A stretch of DNA of 64,000 nucleotides from Coxiella-like endosymbiont. Lineage in GTDB: Bacteria; Pseudomonadota; Gammaproteobacteria; Coxiellales; Coxiellaceae. Location of the stretch: assembly GCF_030643785.1 (NCBI RefSeq), contig NZ_CP094378.1, positions 868,001 to 932,000 of the forward strand. The letters run 5' to 3'. Positions 1 through 11,512 of this stretch are shown one piece after another. The notes beneath the pieces were generated by a model. The model saw only the letters and a list, made by a program, of their open reading frames with translations. It searched no databases and was not told the DNA's origin. Position numbers and translations under genes: made by a program. Position 1 is the first letter of the stretch. Every line of letters begins with the position of its first letter.

Positions 1-353
1 AACTATTTGCCAGGCGATCTAAAAACGACAGTGAAAGAATCCCTTTATTCGGATTTGTTAAAGTCCAATTGATTGATAATTGGACAACCTGACTGTAGTT
101 CTGTAGAAATAATTTATAAAGGCCCAAAGATTGATAAAACTGTATTATTAAAATATATCGTATTTTTTAGAAATCATAATGAATTTCATGAGCGATGTGT
201 GGAACGGCTATTTATCGATATTTTAACCAATTGCCATCAAAAAAATTAACGGTTCAGGGGCAATATACACGAAGAGGAGGATTAGATATCAATCCTATCC
301 GAAGTACTGAGGAAATCACACCAACCTATAATTTAAGAATGCTTCGGCAATAA
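1..353 (+). pseudogene. queF: queF remnant, 7-cyano-7-deazaguanine reductase, C-terminal part
   Basis: QueF reduces preQ0 to preQ1 with NADPH in queuosine biosynthesis. Only the C-terminal half lies in the window. Reading + frames gives YSDLLKSN, then a TGA, then [24 protein letters not shown] and [14 protein letters not shown], ending LRMLRQ at TAA 351-353. These blocks follow the long, E. coli-type QueF closely. Two lesions are visible. The TGA occupies the codon where the family has its catalytic cysteine (the C of the CxxTxQPD block), and an A7 run at 239-245 is one A short of keeping the RRGGLDIN block in frame. The protein conservation outside those lesions suggests recent loss compared with its neighbours. 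The identification is confident and the reading as a pseudogene is firm unless both lesions are sequence errors. Confidence 0.85.
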
Positions 354-494
354 CTTTTGAGATTATTGTTTAGGATTTTGAAAAAGTTTAAAAAATCTAG
401 GCATTATTAAATTTCTTGATAGAATAGTAATTCTAAGGATTTAGAGATGTGTTATGGAAAATCTATCCTCATAAAAGCCTATTTCTGAGAAAAA

Positions 495-1780
495 ATGACT
501 ATCCCATTTAATAAAAATTTAAAAGTCGATGTACTATTATTGGAGTTAGTATTTGGGGCTTACAGCCGCTCTTCAGTTAATGGAGGCAAGAAATAAATTA
601 GATTTTATTGAGATAGGTCAAATTATAAATGGAACTACTGCTTTCTCCATAGAAAATCTCTATATTCTACCGAAACATTATTTTCAAGCTATTAATAAAA
701 AGTTTGATAAATAAAAAAATAGATTATCATTTTAATCGTCGGTCATCTTATTTATACAGATCTGATAAAGATAAAATTAAATTTCTGGAAGATGAAGTCG
801 AAATTTTACAAAAATTAAAGTATCTATTTACTTTATAAATTCATTGACTCTTCAATAATTTAGTTTTAAAATTCGAAAATCTTATAAAATCAATCTCGTT
901 TTAACATCTTACAATTTTAATAGAAATCGATAATTTTTTGCATAAAAAAATTGTACTATATTTCAAAATTTTTGAATAAAGATTTCTTCTTATCGTAGCT
1001 ATGTTATAGCAGTTCGGTTAAAAGATATAAAACTTCCCGAGAGATATTGTTAGAGAATTGATGACCATCATTAAATTTCTTCAACTCATATCGTTAAACA
1101 TTTAGATGTATAACTTTTATTAGTTTTTAGAATCCAGCATAAAATCAGGAAAGGACCTGATATAATAGAAAATTATACTAAAATAGAAAGATTTTTAAGA
1201 AAACATTTTGGAATTAGTGAAATTACATATAGATGGTCTGCGCAAAATTATCAACCTGCTGATGATATTCCTTATATTAGACAAGAAAATCGGTTTACAA
1301 AAAAATTTATATAGCGACCGAATATTTTTCTAACGGGTTGATATATGGCAGTTTAGAGAAGATAATTTTGATCGACAGAATATTAAATCGTCATAACGAT
1401 TTGATTAAAATTTAAAATTCTACCAGATATGTGCCAATAAAGTATGACAATTTATTTATCAAATAAAATAACAATTTTTTATAATATTTGAATGATCTTC
1501 TAAATTTTATTAAATAATAATATAAAGATATTAGGGCTGATGAATAAAAAATTTTAGAAATAGATCAAAAAATAAGATGTTTCTCATAATGTCAATAATC
1601 AATTACATATATTTTCTGCTATTTAAAAACATATAAAATGTATTTATTGTTAATTGAAATAAATCTGAAAAAACATGAGATTATTCTTGTCACGATATCC
1701 GATTTTTTCAAGAAGAGAAAATTATTTAAGGTCTAGATCTGATCGATTTAAGAAATAAAAATTTATAATAAAAACAGGAA
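495..1780 (+). pseudogene. FAD-dependent oxidoreductase with C-terminal Rieske domain, decayed
   Basis: Pieces in shifting + frames resemble a DAO-type FAD oxidoreductase fused to a Rieske [2Fe-2S] domain. An ATG at 495 opens an N-terminal piece; around 545-700 one reads WGLTAALQLMEARNKLDFIE, consistent with a Rossmann segment after the lost glycine motif. Around 1200-1420 there is YRWSAQNYQPADDIPYIR followed by IATEYFSNGLIYGSL after a small shift, typical of the DAO C-terminal block. At about 1682-1705 the reading DYSCHDIRFF matches the second Rieske motif, CPCHGSRF, with decayed residues. Many stops interrupt it. The substrate cannot be told. The family call rests on motif order and memory of the family. 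Confidence 0.6.
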
Positions 1781-2684
1781 TTTTTAAATTCTATTTATTT
1801 CTTTAGAATTTTTTTAATAAGAGAAAATTTATAAAGATTCTCAAAAATCATGATTTCATACAATAGATTTTGGAATTCCAACCACACTGTATACACTGAT
1901 TAACGAATTTAATTTTTATAAAGTTATTTTCATTAAAATTTTAAACACTAAATTAATTTAATTATTTCGATTTACAGATTAATGTTAAAGATCGATTAGA
2001 AAATCGATTGGACGAAGTGATTGGATCCACTTTCGTCCTCAATTTTTGCATAGCGAATTCGGTTGATGATTTTTAATCATCTAGTCACTTATACACCATC
2101 TACAGTAAATAAATAATCCACAGACTATAATCAAATTATGTTAGTATCAGAAATTATTTCTAATAAGATCAAAAAATCTAGTGCTGAACGAAATAAAATA
2201 AAAAAACTTTAGGAAAAAATTTATGCCTGATATCATTGGAGAACTATTTAAAAAAAGTAATATCATTGGTGAGCTCTATATAAGAAACATTAAAATATAA
2301 TTCTACCATTTTTTACTGCATGGAGACATATGGGAATATTAAAAAATAAATGCAATCATATAAAGAATAGGCTCAAAATGTTCAGAAAATTATTTCACCA
2401 ATAATTTCAAGTATTTTTTTAAAAATATTTTATTTAGAGGATCTACCATCTATTTAGAATCAAATATTTTTTCTTCTCCAAAAACTTCGAATAACTCCAC
2501 ATTTTATTTATTCAGAAGGTAGTACGTTAAGATTTATATTTTCTCTTTAAAAAAATATATTTTCCGATACAATACAATAAAATTATATACATATCTAAAA
2601 ATATGTATATTATAAAAATGTAGATTCAATAATTCAAATACGATCAGAAAATTTCTGTTGCAATATTGTATCAAATCTTAAAAT
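1781..2684. other. AT-rich stretch with no recognisable gene
   Basis: Stops are dense in all frames and no family motif is readable. A short reading near 2223 begins MPDIIGELFKKSNIIGELY, which contains a repeated IIGEL phrase reflecting an imperfect internal duplication (about 2229-2275). It is most likely the eroded remains of one or two genes between the Rieske oxidoreductase and the FosX-like remnant. Confidence 0.4.
2010..2047 (+). terminator. possible rho-independent terminator
   Basis: GGACGAAGTG at 2010-2019 can pair with CACTTTCGTCC at about 2028-2038, with one bulged base, around a short loop, and a T5 run follows at 2043-2047. It would have ended the decayed oxidoreductase unit upstream. 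No transcribed intact gene now precedes it, so it may be relict. Confidence 0.35.
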
Positions 2685-2689
2685 AAAAA

Positions 2690-3050
2690 GTCTTAGTCAC
2701 ATCACATTTATTTGTAAAGATATAAATAAAATAGTTAATTTTTTAAATTTTCAACTCCAAACAAATTTATTCTATTGGAGATAAAACCTTTTAAATATTT
2801 AGAGAAAATTTTTTATATTTCTAGAATTTGGATAGAAATGATGGAAGGAGATCCTATTTAAAAGAACTATAATCATTTATATTTTTCAGTAGATGTATTT
2901 GATCTAAAGAAATTTGAAAAAAATAAAAAACTGGACTATCTATTTTACTAAGTCGTAAGAGTATAAAATCTGAAGAAAAATATTTTTTACGATTATCATA
3001 ACCATTTCTTTGAATTATATGCAGGATCTAGATGAGCGATTAGGTTTTTT
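2690..3050 (+). pseudogene. FosX/VOC-type (glyoxalase fold) enzyme remnant
   Basis: Readable + pieces are HITFICKDINKIVNFL near 2700, then IWIEMMEGDP, NYNHLYFSVDVFDL near 2865, and DYHNHFFELYAGS near 2990. Together these follow the order of FosX-type fosfomycin hydrolases and related vicinal-oxygen-chelate proteins: the first metal histidine, the MEGD block, the YNH second block, and the FYDFDNHLFELH block with its final metal ligand. Multiple stops and shifts separate them. A VOC enzyme of another specificity is possible, because the order of motifs rather than specific residues supports FosX. Confidence 0.55.
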
Positions 3051-3404
3051 ATATGAAATATCGAGATCAATTTTTCCTCATTATCAATCTCGTTTCCATT
3101 TTTAAAATATATGGGTTGTTTCAATTCTCAAAAGGACTAATCATTAAGTCTCGTGTAATGTTATAGTTATGAAATAGTAATCTAGTAACTTTTTGCACTA
3201 AGTTAGTGTGATATAAATTTTTCATGTATAAAATAGATAAAAATTAAGATTTTTTATATACTAATTTTTTTAAAACTGTTTTTCTTATGGAAATAATTAT
3301 TATCGGCGTTGTATTTCAATTATCAATTTTACCGTAGATTAAAGCAAAAATCGAGAATTTTTTTGGTCAGGTCTATTTAAACCTAGAGAGAAATTATGTA
3401 GAAA

Positions 3405-3823
3405 AGAATCAATTATAAAAATTTTTACCAGACGCCGTTGATATTATGTTGGTCCTTGAGAGATATTTTTAAAAAGTATATTTAGAAAAATCTTTGATAG
3501 AATTTATAAAAATTAGAGCTTAAAAAATTAATCGTTGTTCTTACTTTTGGTATGCACAAAAAATCTTATAAAAAAGAGAATTAGAGACTTTATTATATGA
3601 AATTTTATCTTTTAAGGAATTTCCACTATTTACAGATAGAGAACGTGCTACCCTTGATTGAATTGGAAAGGTTAATCTTTTATCTGAATCCCATGCTTCA
3701 GATAATGTTTATAATAAAATTTTTATTCTTTTAATGAACATGAAATTATTGAGTTAACGATGGCAATTATTACGATAAGTAGATGGAACTATTTAGCTAT
3801 TAGTTTTAAAAATCTAATTAAAT
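3405..3823 (+). pseudogene. AhpD-like carboxymuconolactone decarboxylase family remnant
   Basis: From about 3425 the + strand reads FLPDAVDIMLVLERYF, then EKSLIEFIKIRA-KINRCSY, then FPLFTDRERATLDWIGKV and LLSESHASDNVYNKIF, ending near AIITISRWNYLAISFK at 3823. This is the order of small AhpD-like proteins: ALEKYV, LIELVKLRASQINGCAYCIDMH, the TDRERAAL helix and the C-terminal AIITINGWNR block. The catalytic CxxC region has eroded to RCSYFW. Several stops and at least two frameshifts are present. A short unreadable gap separates it from the FosX remnant. Confidence 0.65.
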
Positions 3824-3833
3824 AAAGGAATAT

Positions 3834-4760
3834 ATGAAGACTGATAGCGAATTACAATATTGAAGTTCCATAGAGCTTGTTATTAACTTGGAAAACAAAA
3901 AAATCTCTTCAGAGAAATTTCTTAAAAAAATTAATTACATAGGATTGCTCGATAAAAAAATTAATGCCGTTGCCGTTGGTGATTTCGAACGGGCGCGTAT
4001 AGCATATAAAGCAATAGATAAAGCAATTGAAAACAATGAACGATTATCTTTATTAGGTCTTCTAATAATAGTTAAAGAATCTTTTAATGTTGTTGGGTTG
4101 CCTACTACGTAGGATAATCCGGTTTTTAAAAGTTGTTCTTCTCCCGAAGATGCTTTGGTTATTAGTCGTCCTAAAAAAGCAAGAACTATTGTGTTTGGTA
4201 AAATGAATGTGCCTTTCATGTTACAAGACTGGAAAACCTATAACTTCATTTATTGAACGAATAACAATCTGGAGTGAAGTGCAATCGACTTCATTTTAGG
4301 ATTAAAGGTTTTAGTTGGACTGGATAAATGATGGGATAGCAAAGGCTACCAAATGAATTTGCCGTCTTCTCGACATAACTGTATTCAAGATTTTTGTATA
4401 CTTGTCATCAATAATTATCCGTTTTGTCCAAAAGCTACAGTTATTAATAAATCATTATCAATAAATTAATTGATAATTTTGTAGAATATTTTTTAAATTA
4501 GGTGTGAAAATTTCTGATAAAACAGACATGCCTGATCTTGCAGAAATTATCCGAATTTATCTTAGATTATTTGCTGCTTTCATTGGTGCTAATATTCCAA
4601 TGTAACATCTCTCTTTTTGGATTCCCGTCAACTGTGGTGCCCTTTGATTCCAAAGAAAATGGATTACTGGTTGGTATCAAAATATTGACGATTATTTAGA
4701 AGATTTTATATTTAGAAAATTTTGTCACTATAACGGAAATTTTATTTTTATAGGCTAAAG
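3834..4760 (+). pseudogene. amidase (amidase-signature family) remnant
   Basis: An ATG at 3834 starts MKTDSELQY, an in-frame TGA follows, and then SSIELVINLENKKISSEKFL continues into a clean stretch from 3888 with INAVAVGDFERARI and GLLIIVKESFNVVGLPT. This is the N-terminal half of amidase-signature enzymes, and the K of IVKESF is the expected catalytic lysine. Downstream pieces include the segment with KMNVPF near 4200 and, far later, WIPVNCGA / KENGLLVGIKI near 4620-4680, the usual C-terminal block. The glycine-serine-rich centre carrying the cis-serine and nucleophile is not readable, so the gene is dead. The substrate is unknown. Confidence 0.75.
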
Positions 4761-6699
4761 TTATAATTCTCTGAAAAGAAGAGATCGCTTTTATCGGAAA
4801 ATTAAATGATGAATTATAGACAGTCTGCCAATCAATTATTGAAGCGTTTGAGGAAGCTGCTTCGAAATTATCAATCATACCGGATAATCTAATTGAAACT
4901 ATTGTGAAAAAAATTAACGTTCCAGAAAATTATGTCAATAGAGAGAATCTATTTCATGTAAGCACGAATATATAGTGGAAGAAAACATTTACCAAGGAAT
5001 ATTCAAAATATCAACAAAGAAGTCATTTGGAAAAAATGGGTTGATTTAAATAGTTGCATCAATAAGATACTAATCTGGAATATTGCGATATAAAGTGTAG
5101 TTTTGATTCAGGAAATTAATTTGTTTTAAAGCTAAAATACGGTTCAAAGTGCGTTTGTAGTTATTTTAAGTTATTCCCAATACTAAATTCACAGATTATT
5201 TTAAATTTTTTGATGCAGTTGTATATAATTCGAATGAGTTTAAATAAATTCCTGAGGGAGTTAATATTATCAATACAATAAACTATCAAGGACCCGCTTG
5301 CTTTTTTATAGATAAAGTTAGTAGCTAAAAATTTATCTAATACGAAAGAAAATAGATAATTTAGTTAAATATGAAAGGTTAAAGAATGCCTAGTATATCA
5401 TTTCTCTTCAACATAACTAAAGAAAATTCATTATTTTTACTAAAGTTTTATTAAAAATGTGATTGATCCTTATAGAATATTATATTCTCAGTTTTTTATT
5501 TTATAGATTTTATTATGGTATGAAGAAAGGAACCAACATCCATAAAATATTTCTTCGTTACAAACGAGACTGTATAAAATAACATTATTAAATTCATTAA
5601 AAAAATTAGTATTACTAAATCTCTTTAAATAGAATGAGTATTATAAAGATACTTAAGCTAAGTCAGTTACCATCATCACAAAAGGAAAGATTTTGATAAA
5701 AAATTAGTTTTAATTTTCGAAGATATTGATAAAGAATTTTTTGGAACTATCAAAAAATCTGACTAACAATCACTAATTAATATTTTAAATTAACTTATAA
5801 TTAATTCTGAGAATCACAATGAATAAAAATTCTAAAACATTAAATATAGTTTAGTTAATAACTAAAAATAGATTATATAAAATTTCTTATCTATTATTAG
5901 GATAGATGAATCCTATTAATATTTTTTAATTAAAATCCTGACTAATTCCGTTGATCTAGAAACTCAAAGACTTTTTTATTAAAGAAATCGAAAACCAAAA
6001 TTAATTTTTAAATTTAATATTTTCTTCAGAATTGTCGTTTGGATTTCTTCATAAATAGGTTTTTTAATTAATCAATAATTTATCTTTATGGCAATAAAAG
6101 GTGATATTAAGTCTTATGTTAAAAAAATTTATTAAAAAATTATTCGTTCGAAGAATATAGAAAAAAGATTTCTATTAAATATTTTTATTTATTTATAAAT
6201 ATTATTATTATAAATCAACTTCAACTTCGTTGTCATGTTAAATGGTACACTGATTTAAAAAAATTTATAGAAAATTATTTTTTAGAAAATCTTTTAAAAG
6301 AGGAGAGTTTTCAGTTAATTATTAATATTTATTGGAATTATACTGATTTAGATTTTTTATGGAATCCTGAACAGAAAAAAATGTCTCTCTTTAGATACAG
6401 ATAGAAATTATAAAATATTTCTACTTATTATGAAATTCGAAAGTATGCCTTTTGATAAGTTTTATATTTCTTCCGGAATATATAATTTTTTGTTATAGAA
6501 TTTCATATCTGTATCTAATATTGACTTTTCTATTAGTTAAAAAAATTAAAAACTAAAAACTAAAAACAGAGAAATATCAATAGGGTAGGAAAATTTCCTT
6601 ATCATCTAGTTAAAAATGCTTAATCTTTAAAGGAATTTATTAATTATTATATAAAATCATAAAGGAATTATTTTATAAAATCAGATTAATTCTCTAAAA
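4761..6699. other. strongly decayed AT-rich stretch, no identified gene
   Basis: Only scattered + strand phrases look protein-like: IIEAFEEAASKLSIIPDNLIE near 4835-4895, continuing to VPENYVNRENLFHVSTN near 4920-4970, and VVYNSNEFKQIPEGVNI near 5215-5270. They suggest one or two former + strand genes following the amidase, but I do not recognise a family. Beyond 5400 the sequence is dominated by A/T words with stops every few codons. Confidence 0.45.
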
Positions 6700-7800
6700 G
6701 AAAATTTAGATAAAAATTTAATTGAAGAAAATAGAATAAATCGAAATAAAGGAATTAAAAATTTATTTCAAGATATTCGAAATTCTAGTATTGAGTTTAT
6801 CAATAATTCAAACGAAGAAAAATTAAGTGTTTCTGTTTTTTATTATTTAATTAATTATATTCAGGATAATTTAGAAACTTATAAACTAAAATTTTTAGAT
6901 AATGATGTCAATTTGTCTTGTACTAATTTTGAATCGACTACCACTGCTTTGAATAGGATAGTTTATCTAAAAAAATAAATATAAATTAGATATTTATATA
7001 TCGGATAGTTAACTTGAATCATACATTAATAGTGTTTCTAATCTTATCTATAAACACCTTCTAGAAATAATATCGGAAATTAATTTTTTTATTGATTCTT
7101 ATCAAGAATTAGTTGACTTGAAAATCGTTGAAAAAAATTATATTATTTCATTTTTTATTGATAAAAATTTGTAAAATTAATTTTTATCTAACTATGTCAT
7201 TTTATTTTGGAGAAAAAATAGATAAAAGATTTTCTAAATTAATAGGAATAATTTTTCTGAAAAAATATTAAAAAATTAAAAAATCTTTTATCAGGAATTT
7301 CAAATAATAGAAGGCTTTAAAATAAACAGAGAGGAAAGGAATCATTCAATTTAAGAAATAATTTAAAAAAATCGATTTTTATTTAAATTATAAAAGAAAT
7401 CGATATTTTTAAAAATATGTATGATAATATTTTAAAAAATTTTATATTAATAATTTTTGAAATAGAACAACATAAATTATATCATTTTACTAATCTTTCT
7501 AAGTTAAAGGAAAGATATCGAAATTCAATAAAAAGTAGTTCATATGGGAATGCCTGTAAGCATGTATTTTCGATTGGTATAAATGATATAAAGGGACTAA
7601 TCCTGTATGTGAAAGATAAGTTGTTAATAATAGAAAGAAAAATGGAGGAAAAGAAGTTTTATTTTTTGATCTATGTAATACATTGAGAGTAATTATTTTT
7701 TGAAAAATATTTCAATAAAGATTTAAGTGATATTAGAAATAGATTAATAAAATTCGGATCATTTTCTGATAAGAATTTAGAATCGATAGGATAAAAAAAT
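6700..7800 (+). pseudogene. remains of a large unrecognised + strand gene
   Basis: Between 6700 and 7800 longer readable pieces recur on the + strand. One reads LFQDIRNSSIEFINNSNEEK near 6760-6830 and continues to NLSCTNFESTTTALNRIVYL near 6910-6970. Others are VSNLIYKHLLEIISEINFFI near 7040 and an 89-codon open stretch at 7417-7686. They are asparagine-, isoleucine- and lysine-rich and look helical. The pieces could belong to one long former gene. No motif identifies the product. The open stretch itself has no good ribosome site and I do not count it as a working gene. Confidence 0.3.
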
Positions 7801-8322
7801 TAATAATTTTTTATAAAATATTTCTACTTTTAATGCGGCATATATTTTTAATAGATAAAAATAATCTGGCTCTATAGTACTCACATTTATAGGTGTTCAT
7901 TTTATAATTTTTTAACGATTTTCGTCGTACCGAAACGTAGATAAATAATATCATTATCCAGATTCTTTTGCTGAGAAATTTTGGTCACTCTTTTTGTAAT
8001 TATAACTTTCATTTTATGAGATATAGCTAGATTTCTTGGTATTTTCCACATTTTTATTGTAATATCTTCCAAAATTTAATTTTAAGGAAATTTGATTTTA
8101 AAAAAGTTATTTAGAATAATATATATTAGGATTTATTATGAGATGTAGTCAAATCTTTTTCTAATTTTAATTATAAAGAAAAATTTTCTTCTATAAGAAA
8201 ATATAAAATGTCCTCATTGTAAAAATGAGATACTACACCATGTTACAATAATAAATAGATTAACAAATCCTAATTTAATTTTTATGGAAGGTGTAAAATT
8301 ATATTCTAAATAATAGAGACTA
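7801..8322. other. no recognisable gene
   Basis: AT-rich spacer or eroded coding sequence. The only protein-like phrase is a + strand CPHCKNEILHHVTIINR near 8210-8265, a CxxC-containing segment too short to identify. Confidence 0.35.
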
Positions 8323-8822
8323 TTATTTAACTATTTTTTTAAAGTGACTTAAGGCTTCTGTCGTAATACCCAGATAAGTGGTGACCATCCATTGAGGAAT
8401 TCTTTTAAGATAATCTGAATATTTCGATAAAAATTTTGATATCTTTTTTGAGGTGAGTCCTAAAGAAGACTCAATTCATGCTGTTCTTTTTCAATTAATA
8501 AATCTTTTAAAAGAGCGCTATAGAATTTTTCGAATGTAGGATTTTTTTGAATAAATTGGTACTATGCCTTAATGTCGATTACATAGAAAATCAAGTTATC
8601 AAGCGATTTTTTCTTAAAAGATGGTATTTTTAACTTAGTTATGTTATACGTCGAACCGGTAAATATTGGACCTATTTGCAATGACTTAGTTATCTCTTTC
8701 CTTTCATAAGAGGTGATAAGTAACAAACCATACCATTCAAGTAGAAAATAAATATGATTCAAAATACTGTCCTGTTGAAATAGAAGTTTACGTTTTATTA
8801 TTTTTATTTTGTCATTAATCAT
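8323..8822 (-). pseudogene. Crp/Fnr-type transcription regulator, broken
   Basis: The minus strand from ATG 8822 reads an N-terminal piece of a cyclic-nucleotide-fold sensor (ILNHIYFLLEWYGLLLIT, TKSLQIGPIFTGS), then an in-frame TAG at about 8563, then NPTFEKFYSALLKDLLIEKE, and after a shift at a short T run, YSDYLKRIPQWMVTTYLGIT followed by EALSHFKK and a stop ending at 8323. The last block is the winged-helix recognition region of Crp/Fnr proteins (IPQxxxASYLGITPExLSR), with the usual final arginine replaced. Total length is typical of the family. At least one stop and two frameshifts make it non-functional as read. Confidence 0.65.
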
Positions 8823-8830
8823 GGTCAATA

Positions 8831-10160
8831 AAGTTATTTTCTAAATAATAAATAATTTTATTATTAAAAATTTGAGGATATAAAAATTCATTATTATTTT
8901 CTAGAAAAGACTAAGTGAAGTTTTATCTGTCAGTAATCGAACCTTATTATCATAAAGATACTGAGGAATTTTTATATATTCTTTCGGAATTAGTAATGTT
9001 TCATGCAGACGATCGAGAATTTCGATTTAAAAAGACGAGAATTTTTTAGTAAAAGGCTTCGTACTTATGGATTTTTTACTATTGGGAACTAAAAAGACAA
9101 GAGTTTTAGCAAGTTTACACGTAACCATAGACGAATGGAAAAATATGTAAGCACTCTCCTCGAACTTGATTAAGGCAGATAAAGCCTCCGAGGAAAACGT
9201 TTTCATTTTAATAAACAAATACGATTAAAAGCGGATGGCAGGTAAGTATAAATTCGTATTTAAAAATAAGTTTTTCATTCGATAGATTATTTTCACTTTG
9301 AAGCAGTTTAAACTCCTCACTTACTCCAGCGATTTTTCAAATTTTTTAAATAAGTACATTTAGATGCGGATCGATAATAATCAGTATATCTTAGCGTTGT
9401 GAGAGTCGGCTGCTTTTCTAAATTTAAATTAAAGATTTTTAAAGCTAATGTTTTCGTTTTCTATTTTATTGAGAATTTTATTTGTAAGAAAATTGAAGTG
9501 AATTTATACTGTTAACTGAATATGAAGTACATAAAGTATATACATTAAATAAATAATTTGTTTTTGATTGGGGGTATTGAATATTTGAAATCAAACAACC
9601 ATAATAATCATGTTCATGTATGTTAGTTAGATTTATTAAACTACAGCATGTGGCCGTGAGTGTCTTTTTTAAAATTTCCAATATTTTAATTAAATCCTTA
9701 TCATTGGATTTTAGATAATATACACAATTATTTGGTTTATCTAATCAAGATAAATCGTATAGCATGGATCTCCCCATATAAAGAACGCATTTTTAAAAAT
9801 AAAAGAACTATTTTTTGACTAAAGTGTAACACCAATTTGTTGCCCGAAGAGAAATTTAGTTAAAATCTTTTTAATTTGATCTAAATTAATCATTTTTATT
9901 TAGGACGTCCGTGTGGACGCAATATGGCTACTAAATTCTTAAGAGATCGATTAAAAAAAGAAAAATAATAAAATGATTAAACTTTCTAATATTAGAAAGT
10001 TGCATTTTGTAGCAGATTAGATGGGTGATTTATGTTCTAAGGTCATTTTCTTAGATGTTTTATATACGGCTCTTTTATTACCGTTTTAGTTTCACCAGGT
10101 GTTTGTTATACGCTAAATGTTGTGATTGTATCGTCGATGTCATTTCGTTAAGCCATTATC
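8831..10160. other. no recognisable gene
   Basis: Two short minus open stretches (9027-9218 and 9478-9681) lie here with no family motif and no convincing ribosome site. They read like eroded coding sequence. A C-T-rich, less AT-biased character returns after about 10,000. Confidence 0.4.
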
Positions 10161-10169
10161 ACCATTCAT

Positions 10170-10910
10170 CGTCTCAGAACATAGATATCTTGTAGGCTTT
10201 GAGTGGCATTGGTATCGTGCTCTTTAAATTTTCTGATAGCTTCTAGCATGTGATTTCTATTTATTGCTGTTGCATGATTTCTTACTGCAAAAATCGTTGC
10301 TTTAATGATAGATAAAACTTTACAAGTTGGGCGCTTTAATGTAGGATCTATCTAATATATCAGGAGCATTAGTTGCGCCAATTACAAAAATATTCTCATT
10401 CTTACTAGATCTTTCATCCATCTGAACTAGAAACTCACTTAACAATACTCTACGATTTACACCACTATCATTATTAGAGTTAAGACGTAAGCCCATAGCA
10501 TCAATTTCGTCTATAATTAGAATAGTTGGTTGTTATTCTCTTTTCGCTTTTTTTGCATTCTTTCAAATGCATCACGTACATTCTTTTTGGAGTTACCAAA
10601 GTATGCAATTATTAAATTGCGTTGTACTTGTTGATAACCATCATATATTAGCTTCTTTTTCTTTAGTTGCTGGCCCCTAACAAGGCTTGTTTTCCCAGTG
10701 CCTGTGGGGGCCGGGGAGGCCCCCCACCACGAACATCAATAGATCTGAAGGCATTCTGACCCCATCTTTTCGTAAGCTTCTCGTAAGCTTCGAAATTTTT
10801 GAGCATTTCAGCGCATTCTGTTATTTGATCTGGAACTTTACCTACTATCTTATCGCGCTAAAACCTCTAACGTATTGATATTTTTTTATGGGTTATGGAT
10901 ATTTAGATTT
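10170..10910 (-). pseudogene. AAA-family ATPase remnant
   Basis: Minus strand pieces, in order: an EAYEKMGSE helix near 10765, a Walker A ending TGTGKTSLVR near 10690, LIIAYFGNSKKNVRDAFERMQ near 10555-10615, a Walker B resembling ILIIDEIDAMGLRLN assembled across frames near 10490-10530, RRVLLSEFLVQMDE assembled across frames near 10420-10470, and IGATNAPDILD read across frames near 10360-10390. This is the order of a classic AAA module. Frameshifts are frequent, and the Walker A region is distorted by a G/C-rich palindromic stretch at 10704-10727. Which AAA protein it was cannot be decided. Confidence 0.6.
10704..10727. repeat. G/C-rich palindrome in the Walker A region of the dead AAA gene
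   Basis: GTGGGGGCC at 10704-10712 and GGCCCCCCAC at 10718-10727 are inverted repeats with one extra C, around a five-base loop. Such G/C density is exceptional in this part of the window. Part of it may be the original glycine/proline codons of the P-loop with G/C runs expanded. Confidence 0.5.
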
Positions 10911-11512
10911 ATTTTTATAGGCGCTTCCGGGGGTGGTGGTCTTTTAAATGTATTTATGCAACGGTTTTTTCATCATAGGTTATAGATAGATGCACCGATC
11001 TTTCTAACATCTCTAACATCTCTAACATCTGCGCCTGCACCATAAGATAACTTTAGACCAAAATGATAAGTTTCTATGCAATTGGATTGGTAGAGTAGTT
11101 CTTCTCAGGATAATAACACCTCGCTTAAGCTGACGCGACATAATATGCACCCAATATTGTAATAGTATACGCCGGCAATTTTTATAATATTAAAGCAAAT
11201 TACACATTAACATTATCCAACGATATCAATGAAGATGTAATATAACGATTGATTCTACATAGCTGTATAACAATAACAAGTTTCTGTTAACAAAATCCTA
11301 AAACGCATTTAATTTAAATAAGTAGCTATTCACGTCATTTTTAATGGACTATCCTATCCTTAACGCCAAATTATATTAATGCCACATTTATATTTGGCTC
11401 AGGTCATTACTCTTTACGATAAAAAAGAACGAGACTCACTTCCGAAAAAGTCACGCAAAAAATACAACGATAAAGTGGTTAATGGGGAAGTGTTGTAACA
11501 CTTTGATTTAAC
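10911..11512. other. spacer between AAA remnant and tRNA-Leu
   Basis: No gene is recognised. On the minus strand a piece read LSYGAGADVRDVRDVRKIG contains a VRD repeat that comes from the 9-base tandem repeat at 11004-11030. The rest has stops in all frames. Confidence 0.4.
11004..11030. repeat. three tandem copies of a 9-base unit
   Basis: The unit CTAACATCT is repeated three times without mismatch. The length is a multiple of three, so it would have duplicated three residues if the surrounding minus-strand reading was coding. Confidence 0.75.

Noticed and set aside
3935-4219. 94-codon minus open frame over the amidase remnant
   Set aside because: It lies opposite the readable amidase sequence, has no family motif or ribosome site, and is explained as its complement.
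7417-7686. 89-codon open frame as a separate working gene
   Set aside because: It lacks a good ribosome site and is flanked by similar eroded coding-like sequence; better seen as a piece of a larger decayed gene.
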